A stretch of DNA of 64,000 bases. Origin: Dokdonella sp. (GTDB lineage Bacteria > Pseudomonadota > Gammaproteobacteria > Xanthomonadales > Rhodanobacteraceae). This document shows, piece after piece, positions 32,770 through 41,514 of the stretch (position 1 is its first letter; each line of letters opens with the position of its first letter). Below the pieces are notes generated by a model. The model was not told the DNA's origin and did no database searches. It was given only the letters and a program-made list of their open reading frames with translations. The position numbers were made by a program, and so were the translations under genes. The stretch covers positions 744,001 to 808,000 of the forward strand of contig NZ_JAGIAG010000001.1 in NCBI RefSeq assembly GCF_017744955.1, in the 5' to 3' direction.

Positions 32770-34797
32770 TCACCCGCCGATCAGGTACTTCTGCCAGAAC
32801 AGCATCGTCGCCGCGCGGAAGTAGTCCACGTTCGACTTCTTGCGGAAGCCGTGGCCCTCGTCCTTGAATTCGAGGAACCACACGTCGCCGCCGTTGCCGC
32901 GCACGGTCTTGACGATCTGCGCCGCTTCGCTCGCCGGCACGCGCGGATCGTTCGCGCCCTGCGCGACGAACAGCGGCTTGGTGATCGCCTTCGCGTTGGT
33001 GGTCGGCGAGATCTTCTCGAGGAAGTCCTTCATCTTCGCGTCGCGTTCGTCGCCGTACTCGGCGCGGCGCAGGTCGCGCCGGTAGCTTTCGGTGTTGTTG
33101 AGGAACGTGACGAAGTTGGAGATGCCGACGATGTCGACGCCGGCGCGCAGCCGCGCGTCGTAGCGGGTCATCGTCGCCAGCACCATGTAGCCGCCGTAGG
33201 AACCGCCGTAGACGGCCACGCGCTGCGCGTCGAGTTCGGGCTGCTTGCCGATCCAGTCGAGCAGGGCGCCGATGTCCTTGACCGAATCCTCGCGCTTGAA
33301 GCCGTTGTCCAGCTGCAGATAGCTCTTGCCGTAGCCGGACGAGCCGCGCACGTTCGGCACCAGCACGGCGACGCCGAGCTGGTCGACGAGAAACTGGATC
33401 TCGGCGCTGAACACCGGCCGCGCCTGCGCCTCGGGTCCGCCGTGGATCTGGATCACTACCGGGAGCTTCTTGCCGGCGGCCGCCTTCGGCCGATAGTAGA
33501 ACGCCGGAATCGTGCGCACTTTGCCGCCGGCCTTGTCGAAGGTCGGGAAGCGCACCAGTTCGGGCGAGGCGAACGTCGACGCGTCCAGGCCGCCGACTTC
33601 GCTCTCGGTCCAGCGTTCCACCGCCGGTTCGGGGTACGGCGGTGCGTGGCGCACGCTTCCGTCCTCGGTTTTGGCGCGGCGCGAAACCGTGTTCGCCTCT
33701 GGATCGACCGTGTAGACGTCGCTCGGCGACACCGCCGAGTTCAGCGAGAAGGCGATGCGCTTTCCGTCCGGGCTGAACTCGACGCCGCCGATGACGCCCT
33801 TGGGCAGCGTCGGCAGCGGCAGCTCCTTGCGTGTCGCCGCGTCGAGCAGATGCAGCACGCCGAAGCCGTCCTCGTTGCTGACGAAGGCGACGCGCCGGCC
33901 GTCCGGCGACAGCGCGTAGTCCTCGACGTCCCAGGCGATGCCGGCGCTGAGCGGCACGACCTTGCCGGTCTTGAAGTCGTGGAAGCGCAGCGTGCTGAAC
34001 TCGCTGCCCTCGTCGGAGGTGAAGTACGCGCCGCTGCCGTCCGGCGCGAAGCGGAACGCGCCGAACGAGGCCTTGCCGCCGTCGACCGGGAAGCGCGTCA
34101 GCTTGCCGCTGTCCAGATCGACCACGCCGGGGCGCACGTCGTTGATCGAGACGTACTGCTGCACCAGCAGCTTCTTGCCGTCCGGCGAGAAATCGCTGGC
34201 GTTCCAGCTGCCGCCCTCGGTCAGCACCGGCTTGGCCGCGCCGCCGTCGAGATCGAGCACCCACACGTCGGTGTCCTTGCCGTTGCGCGCGGTGCTGCTG
34301 TAGGCCAGGCGCGCGCCGTCGTGCGACCACAGCGGGCCGTCGTTGCGCGACTTGCCGTCGGTGAGCAGCCTGGTCTCGCGCGTGGCGAGGTCGAACCAGT
34401 ACAGCTGCCAGAACTCCGAGCCGCCGACGTCCTTGCCGAAGACGAAGCCGTTGCGCTTCGGGTTGGGCATCGCCGCCGCGATCGGCTCGTCGTAGAAGGT
34501 CAGCTGCTCGCGCGCACCGCCCGGCGTCTTCACGCGATGCACCTGCGCGGTGTTGCCGAAGCGCGTGGTGATCAGGAGGCCCGAACCGTCGGCGATCCAG
34601 CCGCCGAGCCCGGCGCTGCGCGTGTTCGCGTAGCGCTGCAGCTGCTCGCCGAGCGCCGCCGGAATCTCCGGAACGTTCTCGCTGATGCGATTGCCGCTCT
34701 CGATGCGCGGCACGTCGGCCGCATTCGCCGCGGCGCCGGCGAGCGCGCCGGCGAGCGCGAGGGTGGTGAAGGCGAAACGGCGTCGGGCGCGTGGCAT
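32770..34797 (-). CDS. S9-family prolyl oligopeptidase-like exported peptidase
   Basis: 675 residues with a signal peptide (ending A-N-A-A26). An N-terminal beta-propeller of WD40-like PD40 repeats is followed by an alpha/beta-hydrolase domain with G-G-S-Y-G-G-Y (S533), A-N-D-P-R-V-P (D617) and E-G-H-G-F (H649), the full S9 triad. Such enzymes cleave short peptides after Pro or with DPP/acylaminoacyl specificity in the periplasm. It is transcribed divergently from the MFS gene with a 96-bp gap. Exact specificity is not predictable. Confidence 0.92.
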   Translation of the reverse strand: MPRARRRFAFTTLALAGALAGAAANAADVPRIESGNRISENVPEIPAALGEQLQRYANTRSAGLGGWIADGSGLLITTRFGNTAQVHRVKTPGGAREQLTFYDEPIAAAMPNPKRNGFVFGKDVGGSEFWQLYWFDLATRETRLLTDGKSRNDGPLWSHDGARLAYSSTARNGKDTDVWVLDLDGGAAKPVLTEGGSWNASDFSPDGKKLLVQQYVSINDVRPGVVDLDSGKLTRFPVDGGKASFGAFRFAPDGSGAYFTSDEGSEFSTLRFHDFKTGKVVPLSAGIAWDVEDYALSPDGRRVAFVSNEDGFGVLHLLDAATRKELPLPTLPKGVIGGVEFSPDGKRIAFSLNSAVSPSDVYTVDPEANTVSRRAKTEDGSVRHAPPYPEPAVERWTESEVGGLDASTFASPELVRFPTFDKAGGKVRTIPAFYYRPKAAAGKKLPVVIQIHGGPEAQARPVFSAEIQFLVDQLGVAVLVPNVRGSSGYGKSYLQLDNGFKREDSVKDIGALLDWIGKQPELDAQRVAVYGGSYGGYMVLATMTRYDARLRAGVDIVGISNFVTFLNNTESYRRDLRRAEYGDERDAKMKDFLEKISPTTNAKAITKPLFVAQGANDPRVPASEAAQIVKTVRGNGGDVWFLEFKDEGHGFRKKSNVDYFRAATMLFWQKYLIGG

Positions 34798-34893
34798 CGT
34801 GGTCTCCCGCTATCGTGGAACGGGCAAGGGTAGCGTGTCGGCGCGCCCGGACCCAGGCTTGCCTCGCGGCGCGTCCGCGGCGATCCTCCGGGC

Positions 34894-36330
34894 ATGTCTC
34901 CGCCGACGCCTGTCGCCGCGGTGTTCGAGACGGACGTGCCGGTGCGGCTCGACCGCCTGCCGTGGTGCCGCTTCCACACGCTGGTGCTGGTCGCGCTCGG
35001 CATCACCTGGGTGCTCGACGGTCTGGAAGTGACGCTGGCCGGCGCGCTCGCCGGCGCCTTGCGCGCGAGTCCCGTACTGCGCCTGTCCGACGTCGAGATC
35101 GGGCTCGCCGCCAGTGCCTATCTCGCCGGCGCGGTGTGCGGCGCGCTGTTCTTCGGCTGGCTGACCGACCGTCTCGGCCGCAAGCGTCTGTTCGGCGTGA
35201 CCCTCGGCGTGTACCTGATCGCGACGGCGCTGTCCGCGTGCGCGTTCGACTTCTGGAGCTTCGCCGCGCTGCGCTTTCTCACCGGCGCCGGCATCGGCGG
35301 CGAGTACACGGCGATCAACTCGGCGATTCAGGAGCTGATTCCGGCGCGCTATCGCGGCCGCACCGATCTCCTCGTCAACGGCAGCTATTGGATCGGCGCC
35401 GCGCTCGGCGCGCTCGGCGCCGTCGTGCTGCTCGCGCCGGGGAGGCTGCCGCCCGATCTCGGCTGGCGCGTCGCGTTCGGCCTCGGCGCCGCGCTCGGCC
35501 TGATCATCCTGTATCTGCGCCGCTTCCTGCCGGAAAGCCCGCGCTGGCTGATCGTGCACGGCCGCGTCGCCGAGGCCGAGCGCATCGTCGCGGCGATCGA
35601 GGCGGACGCGGGGCAGGCGGACTCCGCGCCGGCACCGCGCATCCGCCTGCGCGCACGCGGCGACAGCGGTCCGTTCGACGTGGTGCGTTCGCTGCTGCGC
35701 CTGTATCCGCGGCGCGCGGTGCTCGGCGTCGTGCTGATGGCGTCGCAGGCGTTCTTCTACAACGCGATCTTCTTCACCTATGCGCTGGTTCTCGGCCGCT
35801 TCTTCGGCGTGCCGGCCGACCGCGTCGGCCTCTACCTGCTGCCGTTCGCCGCCGGCAACTTCCTCGGGCCGCTGCTGCTCGGCCGCTGGTTCGACACGTT
35901 CGGGCGGCGGCCGATGATCGCCGGCACCTACGCGATCTCCGGCGCGCTGCTCGCGCTCAGCGCGTGGCTGTTCGTCGAGGGCTGGTTCGACGCGACCACG
36001 ATGACGCTCGCCTGGACGATCGTGTTCTTCTTCGCCTCCGCCGCGGCCAGCTCGGCCTACCTGACCATCGGCGAGAGCTTTCCGCTCGAAGTGCGCGCGC
36101 TCGCCATCGCGCTGTTCTTCGCGCTCGGCACCGGCCTCGGCGGCGTCGCCGGACCGTGGCTGTTCGGACGGCTGATCGGCGCCGGCGATCCGGCCGCGAT
36201 CGCCGGCGGCTACGTGTTCGGCGCCGCGCTGATGCTGCTCGCCGCGCTGGTCGAGCTGGTGCTCGGCGTCGCCGCCGAGCGGCGCCCGCTGGAGGAGGTC
36301 GCCGCGCCGCTGTCGCGCGCGGACGGCTGA
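34894..36330 (+). CDS. MFS transporter, sugar/aromatic-acid porter type
   Basis: 478 residues, twelve helices. Motif A D-R-L-G-R-K-R follows helix 2; G-G-E-Y-T-A-I-N-S-A-I-x-E-L-I-P-A-x-Y-R-G-R after helix 4 and P-E-S-P-R-W-L in the central loop match the sugar-porter-like MFS branch; G-R-x-F-D-x-x-G-R-R in the second half repeats motif A. The ATG has no strong ribosome binding site. It lies between the S9 peptidase and the TonB receptor; if the three work together, it could import products of extracellular breakdown, but that is only context. Confidence 0.85.
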   Translation: MSPPTPVAAVFETDVPVRLDRLPWCRFHTLVLVALGITWVLDGLEVTLAGALAGALRASPVLRLSDVEIGLAASAYLAGAVCGALFFGWLTDRLGRKRLFGVTLGVYLIATALSACAFDFWSFAALRFLTGAGIGGEYTAINSAIQELIPARYRGRTDLLVNGSYWIGAALGALGAVVLLAPGRLPPDLGWRVAFGLGAALGLIILYLRRFLPESPRWLIVHGRVAEAERIVAAIEADAGQADSAPAPRIRLRARGDSGPFDVVRSLLRLYPRRAVLGVVLMASQAFFYNAIFFTYALVLGRFFGVPADRVGLYLLPFAAGNFLGPLLLGRWFDTFGRRPMIAGTYAISGALLALSAWLFVEGWFDATTMTLAWTIVFFFASAAASSAYLTIGESFPLEVRALAIALFFALGTGLGGVAGPWLFGRLIGAGDPAAIAGGYVFGAALMLLAALVELVLGVAAERRPLEEVAAPLSRADG

Positions 36331-36487
36331 TTCCGGCGCTCGTTCGTGACGCGGCGCGCGAATTCAGCCATTGGATCGTACGAACTGTTTCCTACGACTT
36401 TCATCGGAGCTACCATGGCCGCGCTGGACGTGCCCTTCGCGGCACATGGCGTTGCGGCTGATGTCGTCCTCTGGGGGAGCCGATGCT

Positions 36488-39343
36488 ATGAAGAACAGCC
36501 GTGCGAGATTCGCACTGGTCGCGCTGGCGTTGACGGGCGTGCCGGCGGCGGCGCAGGAGCCGCCGCAGGACACGAAGACGACCACGCTGCAGCCGATCGA
36601 AGTCGTCGGTTCGCACATCCGCCGCATCGACGTCGAGACCCGCCATCCGCTGCTCACGATCGAGCGCGCCGAACTGCTGCGCACCGGCCTGACCGACGTG
36701 GCGGACATCCTGCAGACGATCACCGCCAACGGGCAGACGCAGAACCGCAACATCAACAACGGCGGCAACGGCGAGTTGCGCGTCAACCTGCGCAGCCTCG
36801 GCAGTCACCGCACCCTGGTGCTGGTCAACGGCCAGCGCTGGGCCGGCGCGCTCGACGGCGGCGTCGACCTGACCGCGATTCCGCTCGCCCTGGTCGAGCG
36901 CGTCGAGGTGCTGAAGGACGGCGCCTCGGCCATCTACGGGTCGGACGCGATCGCCGGCGTGATCAACATCGTCACGCGGCGCGAGTTCGACGGTGCCGAG
37001 CTGGGCGCGTACTTCGGCCAGTACGACCAGGACGACGGCTTGCGCCGATCCTACGATCTGACCTTCGGCCGCGGCGGCGACGGCTGGAGCGCGGCGATCG
37101 GCCTGGAGTACGAACACTACGATCCGGTCATGGCCGGCAGCCGGCGGATCTCCGGCACGCCGCTGCCGAACCTGCCGGCGACGGCGACCGGCTCGTCGGC
37201 GACGCCGTACACGAACCTCACGCTGGAAGGCACCTACACGCCGCTGCGCCTGATCGACGGACGCAGCGGTACCTCGCCGGACGATTTCCGCCGGTTCGAT
37301 TCGCGCTCGGACAACTACAACTACCAGGCCGGCACGTACATGCAGACGCCGGCGGGGCGCAAGGCGGTGTTCGCGCAGGGCCGCTACGAAATCAGCCCGA
37401 GCCTCGCCCTGGTCGCCGACCTGCTCTACAACCGCCGTACCTCCTCGCAGCAGCTGGCGGCGCCGGTCGTGCTGTTCTCGCCGTTCTCCAGCGGCCCCGA
37501 GTCGCTGCTGTCGATCTCGCCGGACAACCTCTACAACCCGTTCGGCCAGTCGGTGATCGCCGTGCAGCGCCGCCTCGTCGAAGGCGGGCCGCGCCGCTTC
37601 GAGCAGTCCGTCGACAGCAAGCGCGCGCATGTCGGCCTCGACGGCCTGTTCTCGCTGGCCGGCCGCGACGTCGCCTGGGGCGCCGACTTCACCTGGATCC
37701 GCGCCGACGAACGCTCGCTGACCGATCCGTACTTCGACAACCGCGCGCTCGCGCTCGCGATCGGGCCGTCGTTCCGCGACGCCGCCGGCGCCGCGCGCTG
37801 CGGCACGCCGGACGCGCCGATCGCCGGCTGCGTGCCGCTCGACCTGTTCGGGCCGCCCGGTTCGATCACGCCGCAGATGCTTGACTACATCCGGCGCGCC
37901 ACGCACGCGAGCCGGCAGTCGGAGCTGCGCGACTTCAACCTGCACGCGAGCGGCACGCTGCTGGATCTGCCGGCCGGCGGGCTCGGCGTCGCCGCCGGCG
38001 TCGAGCATCGCAGCGACCGCGGCGAGGAGCGCATCGACCCGCTGATCCAGAGCGGCAACGCCAACGGCAGCGGCGGCGGCTCGATCGCGCCGACCCGCGG
38101 CAGCGATCGCGTCGACGAGGCCTACGTCGAATTCGACGTGCCGGTGCTGAAGGACCTACCGTTCGCGCGCAGCCTCGACGTGTCGCTGGCGTCGCGCTAT
38201 TCGCGCTACTCCGAGTTCGGCAGCACCACCAATTCGCAGTTCGGGCTGCGCTGGAAGCCGTTCGACGACCTGCTCGTGCGCGGCAACTATTCGGAAGGCT
38301 TCCGCGCGCCGAGCCTGTTCGAGCTGTTCGCCGGTACGCAGGTCATCAACGGCCAGTTCTTCGACCCGTGCGCGGCGGCCAACGAACCCGGTCCCTCGGT
38401 GATCGCGCGCTGCCGCGCGCTGGGCGTTCCGCCGGGCGTGGAGGACCCGCAGGCGGTCGAGGTGACGACCGCCGGCAATCCGAAGCTGCAGCCGGAGACC
38501 GCGACGACGCGCACGCTCGGCCTGGTGTATTCGCCGCACTGGCTGGAAGGTCTCGAGACGAGCCTGGACTGGTACCGCATCCGGCTGCGCGGATCGATCC
38601 AGGAAGTCGACGCGGGCTCCGTCCTGGACGGCTGCTACCTGCACGCCGACCTGACCGCGTGCAGCCAGATCCGGCGTGCCGCCGACGGCACGCTGACCGC
38701 GATCCGGCAGATTCCGCGCAATCTTCCCGGCGGCCTGGAGACCGAGGGCTTCGACGTCGGCGCGCTGTATCGGCGGCCGACCGCGTTCGGCGACTTCACG
38801 CTGCGCTGGGAGAATTCCTACGTCACCTACTTCGGCGAGATCGGCCAGCCCGAACGCCTGCAGCGGCTCGCGGACGGCTCGCTCGCGCAGGGCAACGTGG
38901 TCGGCCAGAACTCGCTCGGCTACGGCACGGTGTGGCGCCTGCGCTCGGTGCTCGCGCTCGACTGGCAGCGCGAACGCTGGAACGTGAGCGTGGCGGCGCG
39001 GTACTTCTCCTCGATCAAGGAGGACTGCAGCGGCGTGCTCTTCTACGCACAGCGCGTCGGCGATCCGGCGCTGCGCAACCTGTGCTCCGAGCCGGACCGC
39101 ATCGTCGAACAGGACGACTCGGGCATCGGCCAGCCGGCGCCGCGCAATCGCGTCGGCAGCGTGACCTTCGTCGACCTGGATCTCGGCTGGAGCGCGCCGT
39201 GGGGCGGCCGCGTGACGCTCGGCGTGCGCAATGCGCTCGATCGCGGTCCGCCGGTGTCCTATTCGGCCGGATTCCGTGGCTTCTTCGCCGACTACGACCT
39301 GCCGGGGCGATTCTGGTACGCGAGCTACCGGCAACGCTTTTGA
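36488..39343 (+). CDS. TonB-dependent outer membrane receptor
   Basis: 951 residues. Signal peptide (cleavage near A-A-A-Q), a TonB-box-like region around P-I-E-V-V-G-S, a plug with R-G/S-L-G-S-H-R-T-L-V-L-V-N-G-Q-R and V-E-V-L-K-D-G-A-S-A-I-Y-G-S-D-A-I-A-G-V-I-N-I, then a 22-strand barrel ending in F (R-Q-R-F). It imports a scarce ligand using the proton motive force. The ATG at 36488 was chosen for its GGGGGAG box and signal peptide; the open frame starts 39 codons earlier. The M19 peptidase homologue follows after 52 bp, so a peptide or amino-acid conjugate is a reasonable ligand guess. Confidence 0.92.
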   Translation: MKNSRARFALVALALTGVPAAAQEPPQDTKTTTLQPIEVVGSHIRRIDVETRHPLLTIERAELLRTGLTDVADILQTITANGQTQNRNINNGGNGELRVNLRSLGSHRTLVLVNGQRWAGALDGGVDLTAIPLALVERVEVLKDGASAIYGSDAIAGVINIVTRREFDGAELGAYFGQYDQDDGLRRSYDLTFGRGGDGWSAAIGLEYEHYDPVMAGSRRISGTPLPNLPATATGSSATPYTNLTLEGTYTPLRLIDGRSGTSPDDFRRFDSRSDNYNYQAGTYMQTPAGRKAVFAQGRYEISPSLALVADLLYNRRTSSQQLAAPVVLFSPFSSGPESLLSISPDNLYNPFGQSVIAVQRRLVEGGPRRFEQSVDSKRAHVGLDGLFSLAGRDVAWGADFTWIRADERSLTDPYFDNRALALAIGPSFRDAAGAARCGTPDAPIAGCVPLDLFGPPGSITPQMLDYIRRATHASRQSELRDFNLHASGTLLDLPAGGLGVAAGVEHRSDRGEERIDPLIQSGNANGSGGGSIAPTRGSDRVDEAYVEFDVPVLKDLPFARSLDVSLASRYSRYSEFGSTTNSQFGLRWKPFDDLLVRGNYSEGFRAPSLFELFAGTQVINGQFFDPCAAANEPGPSVIARCRALGVPPGVEDPQAVEVTTAGNPKLQPETATTRTLGLVYSPHWLEGLETSLDWYRIRLRGSIQEVDAGSVLDGCYLHADLTACSQIRRAADGTLTAIRQIPRNLPGGLETEGFDVGALYRRPTAFGDFTLRWENSYVTYFGEIGQPERLQRLADGSLAQGNVVGQNSLGYGTVWRLRSVLALDWQRERWNVSVAARYFSSIKEDCSGVLFYAQRVGDPALRNLCSEPDRIVEQDDSGIGQPAPRNRVGSVTFVDLDLGWSAPWGGRVTLGVRNALDRGPPVSYSAGFRGFFADYDLPGRFWYASYRQRF

Positions 39344-39395
39344 AGACGCACGGCGCGGCGATCGTCCGCCGCGCCGGCCATCGAGGAGAACGGCG

Positions 39396-40529
39396 ATGAC
39401 GACACGACGCGAGGTACTCGCCATGGCGGCCGCAGCGGGCGCTGCAGGCCTGCTCGCGCGCTCCGGCTACGGGCGCGCGGAAGCGGCCGGGTGGAAACCG
39501 TTCCGCGACACCGTCGCGATCGACGGCGAGGGCGGGTTGTTCATGCTGCTGTCGGCCACGGACGAGGAGGACGCCAGCGACCTCGCCGCCGCGCGCGCCA
39601 GCGGTCTCAGCGGTGTCCTGCTCACGGTGGCGCCGAACTCGCGTTTCCGCTACGACGTCGAAGGATTCGAGAAGACCAAGGAACTGATCGCCAACTGCCG
39701 GCGCAAGATCGCCGCGCACCCCGATACGCTCCTGCTGGTGGAGTCCGCCGCCGATCTGGAACGCGCGCGCAGTTCGCGCCGGCTCGGCGTGATGCCGCGC
39801 TTCCAGGGCTGCGAGCCGCTCGGCGAGCACCTCGACCGCGTCAAGCTGTTCCGCGAACTCGGCGTGCGCGTGATCCAGCTGACCCAGGCCAGGCGCAACC
39901 TCGCCGCCGACGACTGCATGGAAGCCACCGACGGCGGCGTCAGCGCGTTCGGACACGCGGTGGTGGCGGAGCTGAATGCGCAGAAGATCGTCGTCGATCT
40001 CGCGCACGGCTCGCCGAACACGATCGCGCAGGCCATCCGCGCCTCGAAGGCGCCGGTGCTGATCAGCCACACCGGCTGCCGGGCGCTAGCCGACGTGCCG
40101 CGCAACACCAGCGACGAGAACCTGCGCGCGATGGCCGATCGCGGCGGCGTCGCCGGCATCGTCTTCTGGCCGTACCTGCGCACGGACCGGCAGCCGATGG
40201 CCAGCGACGTGGTCGCCCACATCGAGCACGCGATCAAGGTCTGCGGCGAGGACCACGTCGGCATCGGCACCGATTGCGCGATCGCGCCGATCGAGCGCAC
40301 GCCGGAGTACGAGAAGCAGAACCGCGAGAACATCCAGGGCATGATCGAGGGCGGCTGGTTGAAGCAGAAGAATCCCGACGGGGTGCATCTGTTCATCACC
40401 GACCTGAACGTCGCCAACCGCTTCGAGCTGCTCGCCGGCATGCTCTCGGAGCGCGGCCATTCCGACGCGCGCATCGCGAAGATCCTCGGTGGCAATTTCG
40501 CGCGCGTGTTCGCGGAGGTGTGGGGGTAG
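39396..40529 (+). CDS. Tat-exported M19 dipeptidase homologue lacking metal ligands
   Basis: 377 residues with a twin-arginine signal (T-R-R-E-V-L-A). The TIM-barrel fold of renal-dipeptidase relatives is clear: D-L-A-H (H204), S-H-T-G-C (H225) and G-T-D (D293) keep three expected ligands. The N-terminal D-x-H-x-D motif instead reads D-G-E-G-G (E45, G47), and the bridging Glu of the E-G motif reads F-Q-G (Q137). A binuclear zinc site as in active M19 enzymes is therefore unlikely; a one-metal or non-catalytic role is possible. GAGGAG precedes the ATG. It is downstream of the TonB receptor and probably in one operon. Confidence 0.8.
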   Translation: MTTRREVLAMAAAAGAAGLLARSGYGRAEAAGWKPFRDTVAIDGEGGLFMLLSATDEEDASDLAAARASGLSGVLLTVAPNSRFRYDVEGFEKTKELIANCRRKIAAHPDTLLLVESAADLERARSSRRLGVMPRFQGCEPLGEHLDRVKLFRELGVRVIQLTQARRNLAADDCMEATDGGVSAFGHAVVAELNAQKIVVDLAHGSPNTIAQAIRASKAPVLISHTGCRALADVPRNTSDENLRAMADRGGVAGIVFWPYLRTDRQPMASDVVAHIEHAIKVCGEDHVGIGTDCAIAPIERTPEYEKQNRENIQGMIEGGWLKQKNPDGVHLFITDLNVANRFELLAGMLSERGHSDARIAKILGGNFARVFAEVWG

Positions 40530-40564
40530 TAGACTGCCGGCGTCCGCGACACGAGGGCTCCGCC

Positions 40565-41044
40565 GTGACCACGATCTACGATTTCAGCGCGAAGACCATC
40601 GACGGCGACGAACGCACGCTCGACGCCTATCGCGGCAAGACGATGCTGATCGTCAACGTCGCTTCCAAATGCGGCTTCACCCCGCAGTACGCCGGGCTCG
40701 AAGCCCTGTACGAGAAATTCCAGGGCCAGGGCCTGGTCGTGCTCGGCTTCCCCTGCGACCAGTTCGGCCATCAGGAACCCGGCGACGAAGCGGAGATCAG
40801 GAATTTCTGTTCGCTGAACTACGACGTGACCTTTCCGATGTTCGCCAAGATCGAGGTCAACGGCGCCGGCACGCATCCGCTGTACAAGTATCTCAAGAAG
40901 GAAGCCAAGGGCCTGCTCGGCAGCGAGTCGATCAAGTGGAACTTCACCAAGTTCCTGGTCGACAAGGACGGCAAGGTCGTGCGCCGCTACGCCCCGACCG
41001 ACACGCCGGAGAGCATCGGCGGGGACCTCGCCGGCACGCTGTGA
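40565..41044 (+). CDS. Glutathione peroxidase family (thioredoxin-dependent type)
   Basis: 159 residues from GTG. The peroxidatic Cys is C36 in N-V-A-S-K-C-G-F-T; G-F-P-C-D-Q-F-G (C64) and F-C-S-L-N-Y (C82, the resolving Cys) match the three-Cys Gpx group that uses thioredoxin more than glutathione; W-N-F-T-K-F supplies the Trp/Asn of the catalytic tetrad. It reduces peroxides in the cytoplasm. It starts 35 bp after the M19 gene. Confidence 0.93.
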   Translation: MTTIYDFSAKTIDGDERTLDAYRGKTMLIVNVASKCGFTPQYAGLEALYEKFQGQGLVVLGFPCDQFGHQEPGDEAEIRNFCSLNYDVTFPMFAKIEVNGAGTHPLYKYLKKEAKGLLGSESIKWNFTKFLVDKDGKVVRRYAPTDTPESIGGDLAGTL

Positions 41045-41071
41045 GTCCGCCCCCGACGCGATCGCCGGCCG

Positions 41072-41461
41072 ATGATAGCGCCGCTGCTCGCCGCTCTCGG
41101 TCTCGCCGCCGGCGCGCCCGCGCCGGCGCTCAGCGTGATGTTTCCCGATCGCGACAATCCGAACTACTACTACGTCATGAGCTGCCGCGGCGCGCTCGTC
41201 GAGCGCACGCGTCTGCGTCCCGGCAGGGGCGGCGCGCCGAAGACGCGGACCGGCCGTGTCGTGTTCCGCTGCGACGGACCGATGACCACGCACGTCCGAC
41301 GCAGCGAAGTCGAACCGCCGCACGATCGCGGCACCGACTGGGCCTGGCGCTTCGAGAACGACAGCGGCGTCGAGATCCTGTCCGGCCACGGCGCCGAGCG
41401 GACGCCGTCGACGCGGCGCGGACTCGACCTCTACGTGCGCGAAGGCTATCTCGATCCGTGA
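41072..41461 (+). CDS. Hypothetical exported protein
   Basis: 129 residues. A short hydrophobic start (I-A-P-L-L-A-A-L-G-L-A-A-G-A-P-A) reads as a signal peptide. The mature part begins M-F-P-D-R-D-N-P-N-Y-Y-Y-V-M-S-C and has a second Cys in V-V-F-R-C, so one disulfide is possible; it is Arg-rich and has no known motif. Codon use matches its neighbours and the frame is the only sensible one. It follows the peroxidase gene by 27 bp. Function unknown. Confidence 0.55.
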   Translation: MIAPLLAALGLAAGAPAPALSVMFPDRDNPNYYYVMSCRGALVERTRLRPGRGGAPKTRTGRVVFRCDGPMTTHVRRSEVEPPHDRGTDWAWRFENDSGVEILSGHGAERTPSTRRGLDLYVREGYLDP

Positions 41462-41514
41462 GCGCCGCGCGGCGAGCCGGCGCCGCGCCGTCGACAAGAC
41501 CTTCCCGCTGACGC

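Noticed and set aside
32851..34833. Plus-strand open frame of 660 codons opposite the S9 peptidase gene
   Set aside because: Shadow frame; the S9 peptidase with full catalytic triad is clearly the real gene.
36371..36487. N-terminal 39-residue extension of the TonB receptor
   Set aside because: The inner ATG at 36488 has a strong ribosome binding site and an immediate signal peptide; the extension would bury it.
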